A DNA stretch of 64,000 nucleotides from Fulvivirga sediminis. GTDB lineage: Bacteria; Bacteroidota; Bacteroidia; Cytophagales; Cyclobacteriaceae. The translations under genes and the position numbers were made by a program. The notes beneath the pieces are model-generated. The model saw only the letters and a list, made by a program, of their open reading frames with translations, ran no database searches and was not told the DNA's origin. The stretch spans positions 62,001-126,000 of the forward strand of contig NZ_JAESIY010000013.1 of the NCBI RefSeq assembly GCF_016757215.1, given 5' to 3'. This document shows positions 8,023 through 17,662 of this stretch, piece after piece; position 1 is the first letter of the stretch, and each line of letters begins with the position of its first letter.

Positions 8023-10854
8023 ATGACTATGAAAAAAACCTTTTATCAGGGAGTACTTCTTATTTTATTTTTCGTTGGAAGTATTCACTTAAGCCTAGCT
8101 CAAACCACACTATCCGGTACTGTAAAAGATGCTGAGACAGGCGGCCCTTTGGCAGGCGTAAACATAATAGTTAAAGGAAAAGTAATAGGTACCATCTCAG
8201 CACCAGATGGCACCTATTCCTTAACAGTACAAGAGGCCCCTCCTTTCACCTTAGTATTCTCCTTCATTGGCTACACCCCTCAGGAGAAGGAAGTTACAGG
8301 TGGTATTTCAAAGATTGACGTTTCTTTAGCCGCTGAAACCATGCTAGGCCAGGAAGTTGTAGTATCTGCTTCACGTGTAGAAGAAAACATCCTCCAATCT
8401 CCCGTTTCCATTGAAAAGATGGACATCAGGGCCATACAAGAAACCGCCTCCCCTAGTTTCTATGATGCTATTGCTAATCTGAAAGGAATAGATGTAAGTG
8501 CCCAAAGTATGACTTTCAAGTCTATCAATCCCAGAGGTTTTGGCGCTAATGGAAACAACCGAATAGTTCAGCTTATTGATGGCATTGATAATCAGGCCCC
8601 TGGTCTTAATTTCCCTGTAGGAAATATTGTAGGTATCAGTGACCTGGACCTGGAGAGCGTAGAAATATTGCCTGGAGCCGCATCTGCATTATATGGCCCT
8701 AACGCTATTCAAGGTATAATTCTCATGAATAGTAAAAGTCCTTTCGAATATCAAGGACTAAGTGCCTCAGTAAAGGTGGGTGTTAACCATGTAGATGAAG
8801 AAGATGATGACATGTCTGCCTATACTGACTATTCCATTCGCTATGCAAAAGCTTTTAACAACAAATTTGCTTTTAAAGTAACCGCTTCTTATCTCAAAGC
8901 GAATGACTTCAGAGGTGTTGACTATAGAGATCAAAGTAATCTGGTGGAAACGAGCCCAGAATATGACCCTAAACAGCCTGGGTATAGGGATAGCAATAGG
9001 ACTTATGACGGTGTGAATGTTTATGGAGAACCATTAGTTAATCTAGGACAAATTGCCGATGGTGTTATTGAAGGTGGTGGAGCCTCTGGTGCTCAGATTG
9101 CAGCCATCAGACCTCTTATTCCGAATGGAGAAGCTGGCAATTTCACTCCCCTTGGTTTCTCCGAAAGAGAATTTGTAGATAACACTACAGAAAGCTTAAA
9201 AATGGGTACTGCACTACACTACAGAATTACTGATGAATTAGAGCTTATAGGTCAGTACAATCTGGGTTTTGGTAGCACTGTTTACACTGCTAATGACAGG
9301 TTTGTGCTAGATGACTTTTCCATCTGGACAGGAAAACTAGAACTCAAAGGATCTAACTTTTTCATAAGAGCATATACTACTCAGGAGGATGCTGGTGATA
9401 GCTATGCCGCTAATACCCTGGCTTCTCTTATGAATGCGAATTCATATATACCTGCCTATTTTCAAAACTGGGTGGGAGCTAGAACTAGTGGCCAGTCAGT
9501 AGAGGCCGCTCATCAATTTGCCAGAGACAACACTTCTCGCTTAGAAGTTGGATCTGCTGAATATAACGCATCATTTGATGAATTAAGAAGTACCCCTATT
9601 TCTGAAGGAGGAGCAAAGTTTTTAGATGAAACCAGTCTTTATCATGTAGAGGGTATGTATAACCTTTCAGAACATATCAATTTTGCAGAGGTCATTGTAG
9701 GAGCGAATTTTAGAAGGTATAATCTAAGCTCAGGCGGAACCCTATTTGCCTTGGAAAACATAGATACAGGCGATGAGTTCGATATCGATGAGTTTGGAGG
9801 CTACCTGGAAGTGAAAAAATCTGTAGCTGATGAAAAACTGGATTTAACTGGTTCCATCCGTTATGACAAAAATGAATACTTCAAAGGACAATTTTCTCCA
9901 AGACTATCTGCCGTATATTCTATGGGCGAAAACAAAATGCATAACATCAGGGCGTCTTACCAAAGAGGCTTCCGAATACCTACCACTCAGGATCAGTTTA
10001 TCAATTTAGATGTAGTAAGCAGAAGGTTAGTAGGTAGTAATGAAGCGCTGGTTGATCAATTTAATTTCAGAACCAATGCGGTATACAATTTAACAGACCT
10101 GCAAGCAGTAAGAAATGGCGAAATGTCTATTGACGACCTTAAGCCATGGACAGATTTTGAGTTCGAAACAGAAAAAGTAAGCACTTATGAAATTGGCTAT
10201 AAAAGTGTAATTAGTAACAAGCTAATGATTGACGCTTACTACTACTATAGCAGTTACACTGATTTTATTTCTGAAGTAGATTTAATACAAACGGCAACAG
10301 GCAACAACAACGCAGGACCTACTCCTCTTTACGCAGGTCCTGCAGCATCTAAGCAAGAGCTCGTGAACGGTACTGTTGATGTGGCGAGGTACGGATTTGA
10401 TATTAACTCAGATGAAACTGTTAACGCCCACGGATTTGCGGTAGGTGTTGATTACACACTCCCTAAAGGCTTTCAGGTGGGTGGTAATGTGGCTTACAAT
10501 GAGCTGATCAATGAAGATGATCTGAAAGAAAAAGGCTTCAATTCATTCTTCAATACTCCAAAATGGAGATATAACCTGAAGTTTTCTAACCGAAAACTGA
10601 CTGATCATCTGGGGTTTTCCATTAATTACAGATGGCAGGATGCGTTCTTCTGGGAATCATCATTTGGAGAAGGAGTAATACCTGCTTTCGGCACAGTAGA
10701 TGCGCAAGTAAGCTACAAGTTACCTAGCTTAAAATCCACACTCAAATTAGGAGGATCAAACATTTTAAACGAAAGGTATACCACCTCATTCGGCAACCCA
10801 AGAATTGGTGCTATCTATTACTTAAGCCTCACGTTTGATCAATTTTTCAACTAA
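8023..10854 (+). CDS. TonB-dependent outer-membrane receptor
   Basis: A 943-residue receptor. The signal peptide is at residues 1-27 (hydrophobic run, cut after S-L-A-Q). A carboxypeptidase-like regulatory domain follows (about 28-110: TLSGTVKDAETGGPLAGVNI...FSFIGYTPQEKEV), then the plug (about 113-235, opening EVVVSASRVEENILQSPVSIEKM), and a 22-strand-type barrel to the end, with YTTSFGNPRIGAIYYLSLTFDQFF as the last strand. It imports a substrate at the outer membrane using TonB energy. A second ATG at 8029 (MKK...) may be the true start. There is no SusD partner; the next gene, 13 bases on, encodes a GDSL/SGNH-like lipoprotein, so the pair may handle an ester- or lipid-bearing substrate (inference). 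Confidence 0.92.
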   Translation: MTMKKTFYQGVLLILFFVGSIHLSLAQTTLSGTVKDAETGGPLAGVNIIVKGKVIGTISAPDGTYSLTVQEAPPFTLVFSFIGYTPQEKEVTGGISKIDVSLAAETMLGQEVVVSASRVEENILQSPVSIEKMDIRAIQETASPSFYDAIANLKGIDVSAQSMTFKSINPRGFGANGNNRIVQLIDGIDNQAPGLNFPVGNIVGISDLDLESVEILPGAASALYGPNAIQGIILMNSKSPFEYQGLSASVKVGVNHVDEEDDDMSAYTDYSIRYAKAFNNKFAFKVTASYLKANDFRGVDYRDQSNLVETSPEYDPKQPGYRDSNRTYDGVNVYGEPLVNLGQIADGVIEGGGASGAQIAAIRPLIPNGEAGNFTPLGFSEREFVDNTTESLKMGTALHYRITDELELIGQYNLGFGSTVYTANDRFVLDDFSIWTGKLELKGSNFFIRAYTTQEDAGDSYAANTLASLMNANSYIPAYFQNWVGARTSGQSVEAAHQFARDNTSRLEVGSAEYNASFDELRSTPISEGGAKFLDETSLYHVEGMYNLSEHINFAEVIVGANFRRYNLSSGGTLFALENIDTGDEFDIDEFGGYLEVKKSVADEKLDLTGSIRYDKNEYFKGQFSPRLSAVYSMGENKMHNIRASYQRGFRIPTTQDQFINLDVVSRRLVGSNEALVDQFNFRTNAVYNLTDLQAVRNGEMSIDDLKPWTDFEFETEKVSTYEIGYKSVISNKLMIDAYYYYSSYTDFISEVDLIQTATGNNNAGPTPLYAGPAASKQELVNGTVDVARYGFDINSDETVNAHGFAVGVDYTLPKGFQVGGNVAYNELINEDDLKEKGFNSFFNTPKWRYNLKFSNRKLTDHLGFSINYRWQDAFFWESSFGEGVIPAFGTVDAQVSYKLPSLKSTLKLGGSNILNERYTTSFGNPRIGAIYYLSLTFDQFFN

Positions 10855-10867
10855 TAATATTTAGAAA

Positions 10868-12361
10868 ATGAAAAACCTTAAAAATATTACTTTTCTAATG
10901 ATCATCTCAGGAGCCATATTTAGCTGCGACACAGAAGATGAACTTATAGAAGAACGCATAAAGGACAACACTACAGAAATACCTTATACCCAGGGAGAAG
11001 CAGATTTCAGCAATTATGTAGCTATTGGCAACTCACTAACCGCAGGCCTTATGGATGCTGCACTTTATACCGATGGACAAAATAGTGCATTTCCAAACCT
11101 GATTGGAAAGCAATTAGTGGAAGCGGGCTTCACCTCATCATTTAACCAGCCAGATATTAACGCTGTCAATGGGTATAATATAAGCCTCAATAGTAATCCG
11201 GCTGAGGCCACCTATGGCAAGTACATTTTGGACACCTCCATCCCCGGGCCTGTACCAACTACTCCCGGAGATGTGATTACGCCCTATAGCGGTGACAAAT
11301 CTGAACTTAACAATTTTGGCGTACCTGGCTTGAAAATAGCAGAAATAAACACGCCTGCCCTAGCTAACAATGGCTTTTACGCTCGCTTCGCTTCTAACCC
11401 AGGTACTTCTACCCTTATTGCCGACATACTAAGCTCTGACCCTACTTTCTTTACTTTATGGTTAGGTAATAATGAAATATTAAATTATGCTAATGCTGGA
11501 GGAACAGGAGATGATCCTCTCACCACCTATAGCCAAGCTCAGTTTACTACTGACTATTCTACTGTACTTGGTCAGCTGACAAAAAAAGAAGCTAAGGGAG
11601 TAGTGCTCAATATACCGCCAGTATTATTAGTACCATATTTTAGAGCTGTACCTTACAACCCTGTACCGTTAGATGCCACTTCTGCGGCTCAGCTTAACGC
11701 TGGTTACTCAACCTATAATAATGGCCTACAAGCAGCTCTGATGAATAATTTAATAGATAAAGAAGAGGCTGATCGTAGAACTATCAAATTCTCTGAAGGT
11801 CAAAATGCTTTTGTAATGGTAGATGAATACCTTACAGACCTAAGTGCATTTGGCCTTCCTAATTACAGACAAACAGAAGCTACTGACCTTATTCCTTTAC
11901 CTACTTCCAATGCGCTTAGCACTGGCGTAGGCACCTCCTCTGCTGCAGAAGACAAATATGTACTCTCTCTGGAAGAACAAACTGCTGTTATCACTGCACA
12001 GGCTACTTATAATGCGGTGATCAGTGGTATTGCTACAGCTACTCCTGGAGTAGATATGTTTGATGTACAACCATTATTTGCTGACTTAGCTGGGCTTACT
12101 CCGGAACAGGCTAAAATGTTAGCACTCACAGATAAAGCTCAGGAAGCAGCTGACGGAGAAAAAGGATTAACTTATGAAAGTGTGAATATTGCCCCGGATT
12201 TTAGCCCTTCCGGATTATTTTCCACTGACGGAATACACCCGAATCCTAGAGGACATGCCATTATTGCTAATGAACTCATAAATTTTATTAATGACAAGTA
12301 CAATGCTAACATACCTTTGCTAAACACGACTACTTATAGAACTGTATTATTGAAAAATTAG
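10868..12361 (+). CDS. SGNH/GDSL hydrolase-like outer-membrane lipoprotein
   Basis: A 497-residue lipoprotein with lipobox S-G-A-I-F-S-C and Cys20. Block I reads AIGNSLTAG with the putative nucleophile Ser56; the usual GDS is GNS here. Block III-like WLGNNEIL sits near residue 200, and block V TDGIHPNPRGHAIIANELI near 455 supplies the Asp-x-x-His pair. These fit the SGNH hydrolase fold acting on esters or acyl groups. Large insertions between blocks make it longer than the typical 200-350 residues. It is cotranscribed with the TonB receptor 13 bases upstream and followed by a strong terminator, so the two form a closed unit. Confidence 0.82.
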   Translation: MKNLKNITFLMIISGAIFSCDTEDELIEERIKDNTTEIPYTQGEADFSNYVAIGNSLTAGLMDAALYTDGQNSAFPNLIGKQLVEAGFTSSFNQPDINAVNGYNISLNSNPAEATYGKYILDTSIPGPVPTTPGDVITPYSGDKSELNNFGVPGLKIAEINTPALANNGFYARFASNPGTSTLIADILSSDPTFFTLWLGNNEILNYANAGGTGDDPLTTYSQAQFTTDYSTVLGQLTKKEAKGVVLNIPPVLLVPYFRAVPYNPVPLDATSAAQLNAGYSTYNNGLQAALMNNLIDKEEADRRTIKFSEGQNAFVMVDEYLTDLSAFGLPNYRQTEATDLIPLPTSNALSTGVGTSSAAEDKYVLSLEEQTAVITAQATYNAVISGIATATPGVDMFDVQPLFADLAGLTPEQAKMLALTDKAQEAADGEKGLTYESVNIAPDFSPSGLFSTDGIHPNPRGHAIIANELINFINDKYNANIPLLNTTTYRTVLLKN

Positions 12362-12381
12362 AATTTCTTGCTCTTAACAAG

Positions 12382-12411
12382 GCTCTCTTTGCTTAAAGAG
12401 AGCTTTTTTTT
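12382..12411 (+). terminator. Rho-independent terminator
   Basis: GCTCTCTTT (12382-12390), loop GCTT, AAAGAGAGC (12395-12403), followed by an eight-T run. A perfect 9-bp stem closes the receptor/lipoprotein pair. Confidence 0.93.
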
Positions 12412-12539
12412 CGCCCTACCTAAAGCAAACGCCTTCATAGAGCGTCAATATATGTCAATTTACTTATTTAATTGATTTATTTAAGGTTAAATATTACATA
12501 ACTAACTATCTAAACCTTCAATTCTATATATTAACAGTA

Positions 12540-15380
12540 ATGTCTGAGCGAACAAAAATACCCTCCTCTACTTCAAATTTTGAAGAAATTGTTGAATCGC
12601 TAGAGGATATGATCTATGAGTTGGATAACCATGGCTGTTTTAAATATGCTAACGCCAGCCTGGTAAAATATTCAGGTTACTCTAAAGAAGAGCTTCAGCA
12701 GATACCTTATTTTAAAATAGTTAAACCAGAACAGAGAGATGAGCTTGTCAATTTTTATAAAAACCAGCGAGACAAAAAACAAGCAGATACTTACTTCGAA
12801 TTTATTTTAGTCGCTAAAAATGGCGATGAAATATGGGTTGGTCAAAATGTGCATATGTCCTTTCAGGATGAAATAGTGACTTCCATAAGAGCGGTAGCAA
12901 GAAACATCAATCATTTAAAAGCTTCAACAGAGATCATTCTCAACAATGAATCGCAACTCAATGAATTAATTGCACATATAGACCTGTTTAACCAAATGAC
13001 CCTTTCACTACACTTAAGTGAACAGGAGCAGATACACCAGGCCATTGAAATCCTCTCTACTTACTTTGAACTGCCAGTGGGCATTATCTGTAAAATTGAA
13101 AATGATCATTTCCATATAATAGATTTCTATACGAGTGATTCAGGGGTGAAATTAAACGCAGAGATAGGTCTTAAAAACACCTACTGTGCTCTTCCATATG
13201 AAGAAAAGAAAATTATTTCAATTGAAAACACATCCCATTCTACCTATGAAAAACGCGAGAGCATAGCCAACTTCAACGTAAAAACATTTATCGGTGTACC
13301 TATTTGGGTTAATGGAAAATGCTATGGCTCGTTTAATCTGTTATCCCCCACTCCAAAAGCGAGTTCTTTCAGCAAAAGGGAAATTGAGTTCATTTGGCTA
13401 GTATGTAATTGGTTAAGCAATGTAATAGAAAAAAGAGACTATGAACTGCTGCTTAAGCGACAGTCTCAGCTACTCAAAGACACCCAAAACATGGCTAACA
13501 TTGGGCATTGGGAAGTAGACCTATTACAACAGAGCATCTTTTGGTCAGACATTACAAAAAGAATTCATGAAGTGGAGCCGGATTTCGTTCCTACAATGGA
13601 GGCCGCGTTTCAGTTTTATGATGAAAGTTCAAAGCCAGTAATAAGTGAGTTAATTAATCATGCTGTAACTAATGGAGAAGGATGGGAATGCAAACTGGGC
13701 ATTATTTCTGCAAAAGGAAACCATAAATGGGTACGAACTATCGGCAGTGTAGAATGGCAAAATGAAAAAGTGAGCAAGCTGATAGGAGTATTTCAGGATT
13801 TCACTCATGAAAAAAAGCAAGAGGAAGAGCTTATAAGGGCCAAAGAAGAAGCTGAAAATGCATCTCAGGCTAAAGCTGATTTTTTATCGGTAATGAGTCA
13901 TGAAATACGCACACCTCTTAATGCTGTGATTGGGCTTGCCCATATCTTGTTAGAAGAAAAGCCTCAAGATCATCAGCTTGAAAACCTAAACACATTAAAA
14001 TTTTCTGCCGAAAATCTACTTTCACTTATTAATGACATCTTAGATTTTAATAAACTAGAAGCGGGAAGAGTGGATATAGAGGCCATTGATTTTAACCTTT
14101 TAGATACCATCAAAGGCATAAAACAATCTTTGGTACTACGGGCAAAAAAGCAACCTATAGATATTCAAACGAGAATAGACATTAAAGTACCCGAATACGT
14201 CAAGGGGGATTCCACACGACTAAGTCAAATACTTAATAACCTAACCGGAAACGCGCTAAAATTCACCAGCGAGGGTCATATCATTATATCTGCCCATGTT
14301 ACTGAGGAAACCCAAGATACTATATCCATACAGTTCTCTGTAAAAGATAGTGGAATAGGTATAGCGAATGACAAACATGAACAGATATTCAACAAGTTTA
14401 GCCAAGCCGAAATAGAGACCACCCGAAAATTTGGAGGTACCGGCCTGGGCCTTGCTATAACCAAAAAGCTGATCAATATTATGGGCGGAGAAATTCGCGT
14501 GGAAAGCATTTTGGGAGAAGGGGCTAACTTTTTCTTCACTCTTACCTTTGAAAAAAGTAATAAAAAGGCCGTTGAAGAAACTAAATCTAACATTTCAGAT
14601 ATTAGTAATGAAAGCCTCAAAGGAGTATCGATTCTTTTGGTAGAAGATAATATAGTAAATCAGATGGTTGCTACAAAATTCCTTGACATGTGGGAGATTC
14701 AGGTAGACACGGCTGAAAACGGACTTGAAGCACTCTCAAAAGTCTCTGAAGGCACATATGACCTTATTTTGATGGATTTGCAAATGCCTGAAATGGATGG
14801 ATATACTGCCAGTAGAGAAATAAGAGCTATGGGTGGTGATTTTAATAAGATACCCATTATAGCACTTACTGCATCCGCTCTGTCTGATATAAGATCTAAT
14901 GTACTAGAAGCAGGCATGAATGATTTTGTATCTAAGCCGTTCAACCCTAAAGATCTATTTGAAAAAATAAGTCAAAACCTCAATAAAGAGCTATCTAAGA
15001 CCAATTCTGCCTCTCCAAAACCAAAACCAAAGCCTCAGTTTATTAACCTTGCTAAGCTAGAGGCACTGGCAGATAAGAATATCCCGCTTATGATTAAGCT
15101 ACTACAAACCTTTACACAGGAGATGATGAAATTTAAAGACAGGTATATTGAAGCTATGAAGCAAAAAGATATAGATGCTCTTAAATCAGCGCATCACAAA
15201 ATTTCACCAACCTTGAAAATGCTGGAAATCCGTCTCTTAGAAACACAAATAGCAAAAGGTGAAGACTTGCTAAGCACTGAAGATTATGACCAAAGAGCAA
15301 TGACTAATAATGTAATGAACGTAAAACAGCTCACAAATACCATCATTGATCTTTGTCATAAAAAACTAAATACGCTCTAG
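12540..15380 (+). CDS. Hybrid sensor histidine kinase (PAS-GAF-PAS-HisKA-HATPase-REC-HPt)
   Basis: A 946-residue hybrid kinase without membrane segments, so probably cytosolic. Order: PAS (about 10-125, YANASLVKYSGYSKEEL), GAF (about 145-300, FIGVPIWVNGKCYGSFNLLS), second PAS (about 305-430), HisKA with FLSVMSHEIRTPLNAVIG and phospho-His454, HATPase (NNLTGNALKFTSEGH; DSGIGI; FGGTGLGLAI), receiver (ILLVEDNIVNQ...LILMDLQMPEMDG, phospho-Asp746) and an HPt-like end (about 850-940; KSAHHKISPTLKML, His885 probable acceptor). The full phosphorelay sits in one chain, yet no separate output regulator adjoins it. The final bases overlap the end of the convergent DUF6909-type gene by 4 bases. Confidence 0.93.
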   Translation: MSERTKIPSSTSNFEEIVESLEDMIYELDNHGCFKYANASLVKYSGYSKEELQQIPYFKIVKPEQRDELVNFYKNQRDKKQADTYFEFILVAKNGDEIWVGQNVHMSFQDEIVTSIRAVARNINHLKASTEIILNNESQLNELIAHIDLFNQMTLSLHLSEQEQIHQAIEILSTYFELPVGIICKIENDHFHIIDFYTSDSGVKLNAEIGLKNTYCALPYEEKKIISIENTSHSTYEKRESIANFNVKTFIGVPIWVNGKCYGSFNLLSPTPKASSFSKREIEFIWLVCNWLSNVIEKRDYELLLKRQSQLLKDTQNMANIGHWEVDLLQQSIFWSDITKRIHEVEPDFVPTMEAAFQFYDESSKPVISELINHAVTNGEGWECKLGIISAKGNHKWVRTIGSVEWQNEKVSKLIGVFQDFTHEKKQEEELIRAKEEAENASQAKADFLSVMSHEIRTPLNAVIGLAHILLEEKPQDHQLENLNTLKFSAENLLSLINDILDFNKLEAGRVDIEAIDFNLLDTIKGIKQSLVLRAKKQPIDIQTRIDIKVPEYVKGDSTRLSQILNNLTGNALKFTSEGHIIISAHVTEETQDTISIQFSVKDSGIGIANDKHEQIFNKFSQAEIETTRKFGGTGLGLAITKKLINIMGGEIRVESILGEGANFFFTLTFEKSNKKAVEETKSNISDISNESLKGVSILLVEDNIVNQMVATKFLDMWEIQVDTAENGLEALSKVSEGTYDLILMDLQMPEMDGYTASREIRAMGGDFNKIPIIALTASALSDIRSNVLEAGMNDFVSKPFNPKDLFEKISQNLNKELSKTNSASPKPKPKPQFINLAKLEALADKNIPLMIKLLQTFTQEMMKFKDRYIEAMKQKDIDALKSAHHKISPTLKMLEIRLLETQIAKGEDLLSTEDYDQRAMTNNVMNVKQLTNTIIDLCHKKLNTL

Positions 15381-17044
15381 TTCAAGATTTTCTTCAGTAT
15401 AGCAGAAGTAATCAAATAAGTGGGCTTCACTCCTTCCAGCCCCAGACTACCTGATGCCAGCGTACTGCCTGTAACCAGAGGGTTATCTGAAGCATAATAA
15501 GCATACCTTACTTTAATATCTTCTTTGATACTTTTCCTTATTTTAGCTGCTGATTGAATTGCTTTTTGATAATGAGCCCCTTCCATTTCCAGACCTACAG
15601 CATTCCAGGTGGAAGTAAGGAAGTGATTGAGTACGTCTCTGTTTTGCAATGAAGTCCCCATAACGGTAATCATAGTTCCTTCATAAGTAGATATTTTACC
15701 TTTAAACTCAGCCGGATCAAGGTCATTATCAATAGGGTAATTGTCTGCAGTACCTTCAAAAACATGTGCAGTAGGTAGCATAATATCACTCTTATTCCCT
15801 GTAAGAATTCCTGCTTTACCCATAATTGAAACCGATTGAATATTCATATCAAAAATATTCTTACTCGCCTCATAAGGCTTTAGCAGCTCATCCATACACT
15901 CAAAAGCTTGCTCTCCAAAGGCATAGTCCATAACTATGAGCACCGGTGGCTCCAATTTCTGAGCAGGTTTGAACTCCTCTGGTAAGCTATTAAAATCCAC
16001 ATGCGCCAAATCAAAAATCTGAACGGATAAATTGGTACCCGACTGATCTTGAATTTCATGCAGCCCATGCTCTAGCGCATACTCTTTAATTTGATTGCGC
16101 ATTTCACTATTCTCTTCTTTATTAGTTAAAGAAGCCAGTTCTTCCAGAGAAGAGAACTTTTCGCCCTTTAAAGCTACTGAGCCATATATAGCATTAAGAA
16201 AACTATGTAAGTTAGCACTTATGATATGAATAGGCCGCTGATGCAATTCCTTTCCATAAATGTATGATTTTATCTTTCGAGCCCATTTCTCACCATATAT
16301 GTGATGGCCAATTATCTCTCTCAATTTAGATGAAAAAGTAATTTCTCTATCTGTTGCTTCCAGCGCTTCATTAATGGCAGTTTGCCCCAGCCAATACACC
16401 AAATGATAGAGACTGTTACTATTTTTTCCTATGCGGAATTTCTCTATGGCCACCTGCGTCTCCTTAATCGTTCTACCCAAGAAGTTACTTAAATAAACCG
16501 CTGCTTTTTTCTCATCAAAACTCTTTCCTTCTTCTTCGAGCTTCACAATCTCTTCCAGCCTATACCAATCGTCGATGATTCTCCCTTTTTGATCCAAGCA
16601 GTGATTTTTAATTTTTTCGCCTTCTATGAACAGAAAAGTGAGGTGAGTAAGAATATCATAAATATCACTTCTACCACGAGTCATCTCTATGTACATACGG
16701 TCCTCATCTATCCGGTAGCAATTTCTTCTTCTCTTCACTGGTACCATGGCTACATGCCCCGCTTCTTCATAACCTTCCCTAGCTACTAATTTTATGAATC
16801 GACACTCTTCTATACCTAAGGGTAGTCTCTCTATTACATATAAAAGTCCGTCTAACTCCACCTTGCTAGGATCAGCTACCGTACCGTAAATTTCGGGCTT
16901 AAGGGTAAGCAATGCCTCTATCAATGATTTACCAGACACCCCTAAAGGCTTATAACTACCTCTAATGAATAAGTGTCTCATAGTTATGTACAAGCGCTCA
17001 ATAGCAGCCCTTGATTCTCTCGTTCTCTCTTTCGATCCTGTCAT
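15377..17044 (-). CDS. DUF6909-type protein with nucleoside-phosphorylase-like C-terminus
   Basis: A 555-residue soluble protein I recall as the Bacteroidota family DUF6909, of unknown function. The N-terminal half (about 1-290) is helical (ESRAAIERLYITMRHLFIRG..., then LTHLTFLFIEGEKIKNH and LVYWLGQTAINEALEA). The C-terminal half (about 330-555) has an alpha/beta pattern: VLIVMDYAFGEQAFE, SIMGKAGILTG, DIMLPTAHVFEGTAD, GTMITVMGTSLQ, VGLEMEGAHYQKAIQ. The glycine turn, the later G-T and above all the G-L-E-M-E-G-A-H segment resemble nucleoside phosphorylases and AMP nucleosidases, where M-E bind ribose. This likeness is my own reading. It is monocistronic and convergent with the hybrid kinase. 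Confidence 0.62.
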   Translation of the reverse strand: MTGSKERTRESRAAIERLYITMRHLFIRGSYKPLGVSGKSLIEALLTLKPEIYGTVADPSKVELDGLLYVIERLPLGIEECRFIKLVAREGYEEAGHVAMVPVKRRRNCYRIDEDRMYIEMTRGRSDIYDILTHLTFLFIEGEKIKNHCLDQKGRIIDDWYRLEEIVKLEEEGKSFDEKKAAVYLSNFLGRTIKETQVAIEKFRIGKNSNSLYHLVYWLGQTAINEALEATDREITFSSKLREIIGHHIYGEKWARKIKSYIYGKELHQRPIHIISANLHSFLNAIYGSVALKGEKFSSLEELASLTNKEENSEMRNQIKEYALEHGLHEIQDQSGTNLSVQIFDLAHVDFNSLPEEFKPAQKLEPPVLIVMDYAFGEQAFECMDELLKPYEASKNIFDMNIQSVSIMGKAGILTGNKSDIMLPTAHVFEGTADNYPIDNDLDPAEFKGKISTYEGTMITVMGTSLQNRDVLNHFLTSTWNAVGLEMEGAHYQKAIQSAAKIRKSIKEDIKVRYAYYASDNPLVTGSTLASGSLGLEGVKPTYLITSAILKKILN

Positions 17045-17172
17045 TGTTATTTATAATATTCTGTAACTAAACTACTGAAATTTTTATCTTTAAAAGAACG
17101 AAAATTCCCGTATAGCCTACAAAGCTAGCAAGCTCAATAATTTTTGGCATTATTTTTCCAATTATTAATGAT

Positions 17173-17655
17173 ATGGAAACAATAATAACACACCCTTCAA
17201 GCACTAAAAATGATTTTGAACATATTGAAAAAATCTCAAATCTACTAGATAGTAAATTCACAATTCCAGGCACCAAGATCAGGTTCGGATTAGATCCTAT
17301 CTTCAGCCTGATCCCAGTACTGGGAGACGCTGCTACATTTTTCATCAGTAGCCTATTGGTTTGGCATATGTCTAATCATGGCGCAAGCCAAAAAGTAGTT
17401 GTAAAAATGATGGGAAACGTAGCTATAGACACTCTCATCGGTTCTATTCCTCTAATAGGGACTGTATTTGATGTGTTTTTCAGATGCAATAATCGAAATG
17501 TAAAGCTCTTAAAAGAACACTATCAGGAAGGCAAACATCAAGGTTCTGGTAAAGGCATTATTGTCTGCTGGATGATTATTGGCGGTGCAATCATTCTAAT
17601 TTTGTGTTATGCTATATTAAAATTATTGGTAGAATTTTTTCAATGGCTATTTTAG
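17173..17655 (+). CDS. DUF4112 membrane protein
   Basis: A 160-residue protein. After a polar N-terminus comes the conserved DUF4112 block (about 18-110): LDSKFTIPGTKIRFGLDPIFSLIPVLGDAATFFISSL, then a middle helix and DTLIGSIPLIGTVFDVFFRCNNRNVKLL. The two repeated D-x-[IL]-[FG]-x-I-P-L-[IL]-G-x elements are the family hallmark. A further membrane helix lies at about 133-155. The function of the family is unknown. It stands alone between oppositely oriented genes and its stop is only 7 bases from the end of the convergent App1 gene. Confidence 0.88.
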   Translation: METIITHPSSTKNDFEHIEKISNLLDSKFTIPGTKIRFGLDPIFSLIPVLGDAATFFISSLLVWHMSNHGASQKVVVKMMGNVAIDTLIGSIPLIGTVFDVFFRCNNRNVKLLKEHYQEGKHQGSGKGIIVCWMIIGGAIILILCYAILKLLVEFFQWLF

Positions 17656-17662
17656 AATCTAG

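Noticed and set aside
14276-14944. Minus-strand frames of 114 and 81 residues inside the hybrid kinase
   Set aside because: They mirror the ATPase and receiver domains in reverse and show no independent gene features.
17067-17345. Minus-strand 92-residue frame over the DUF4112 gene start
   Set aside because: It is antisense to the conserved DUF4112 block.
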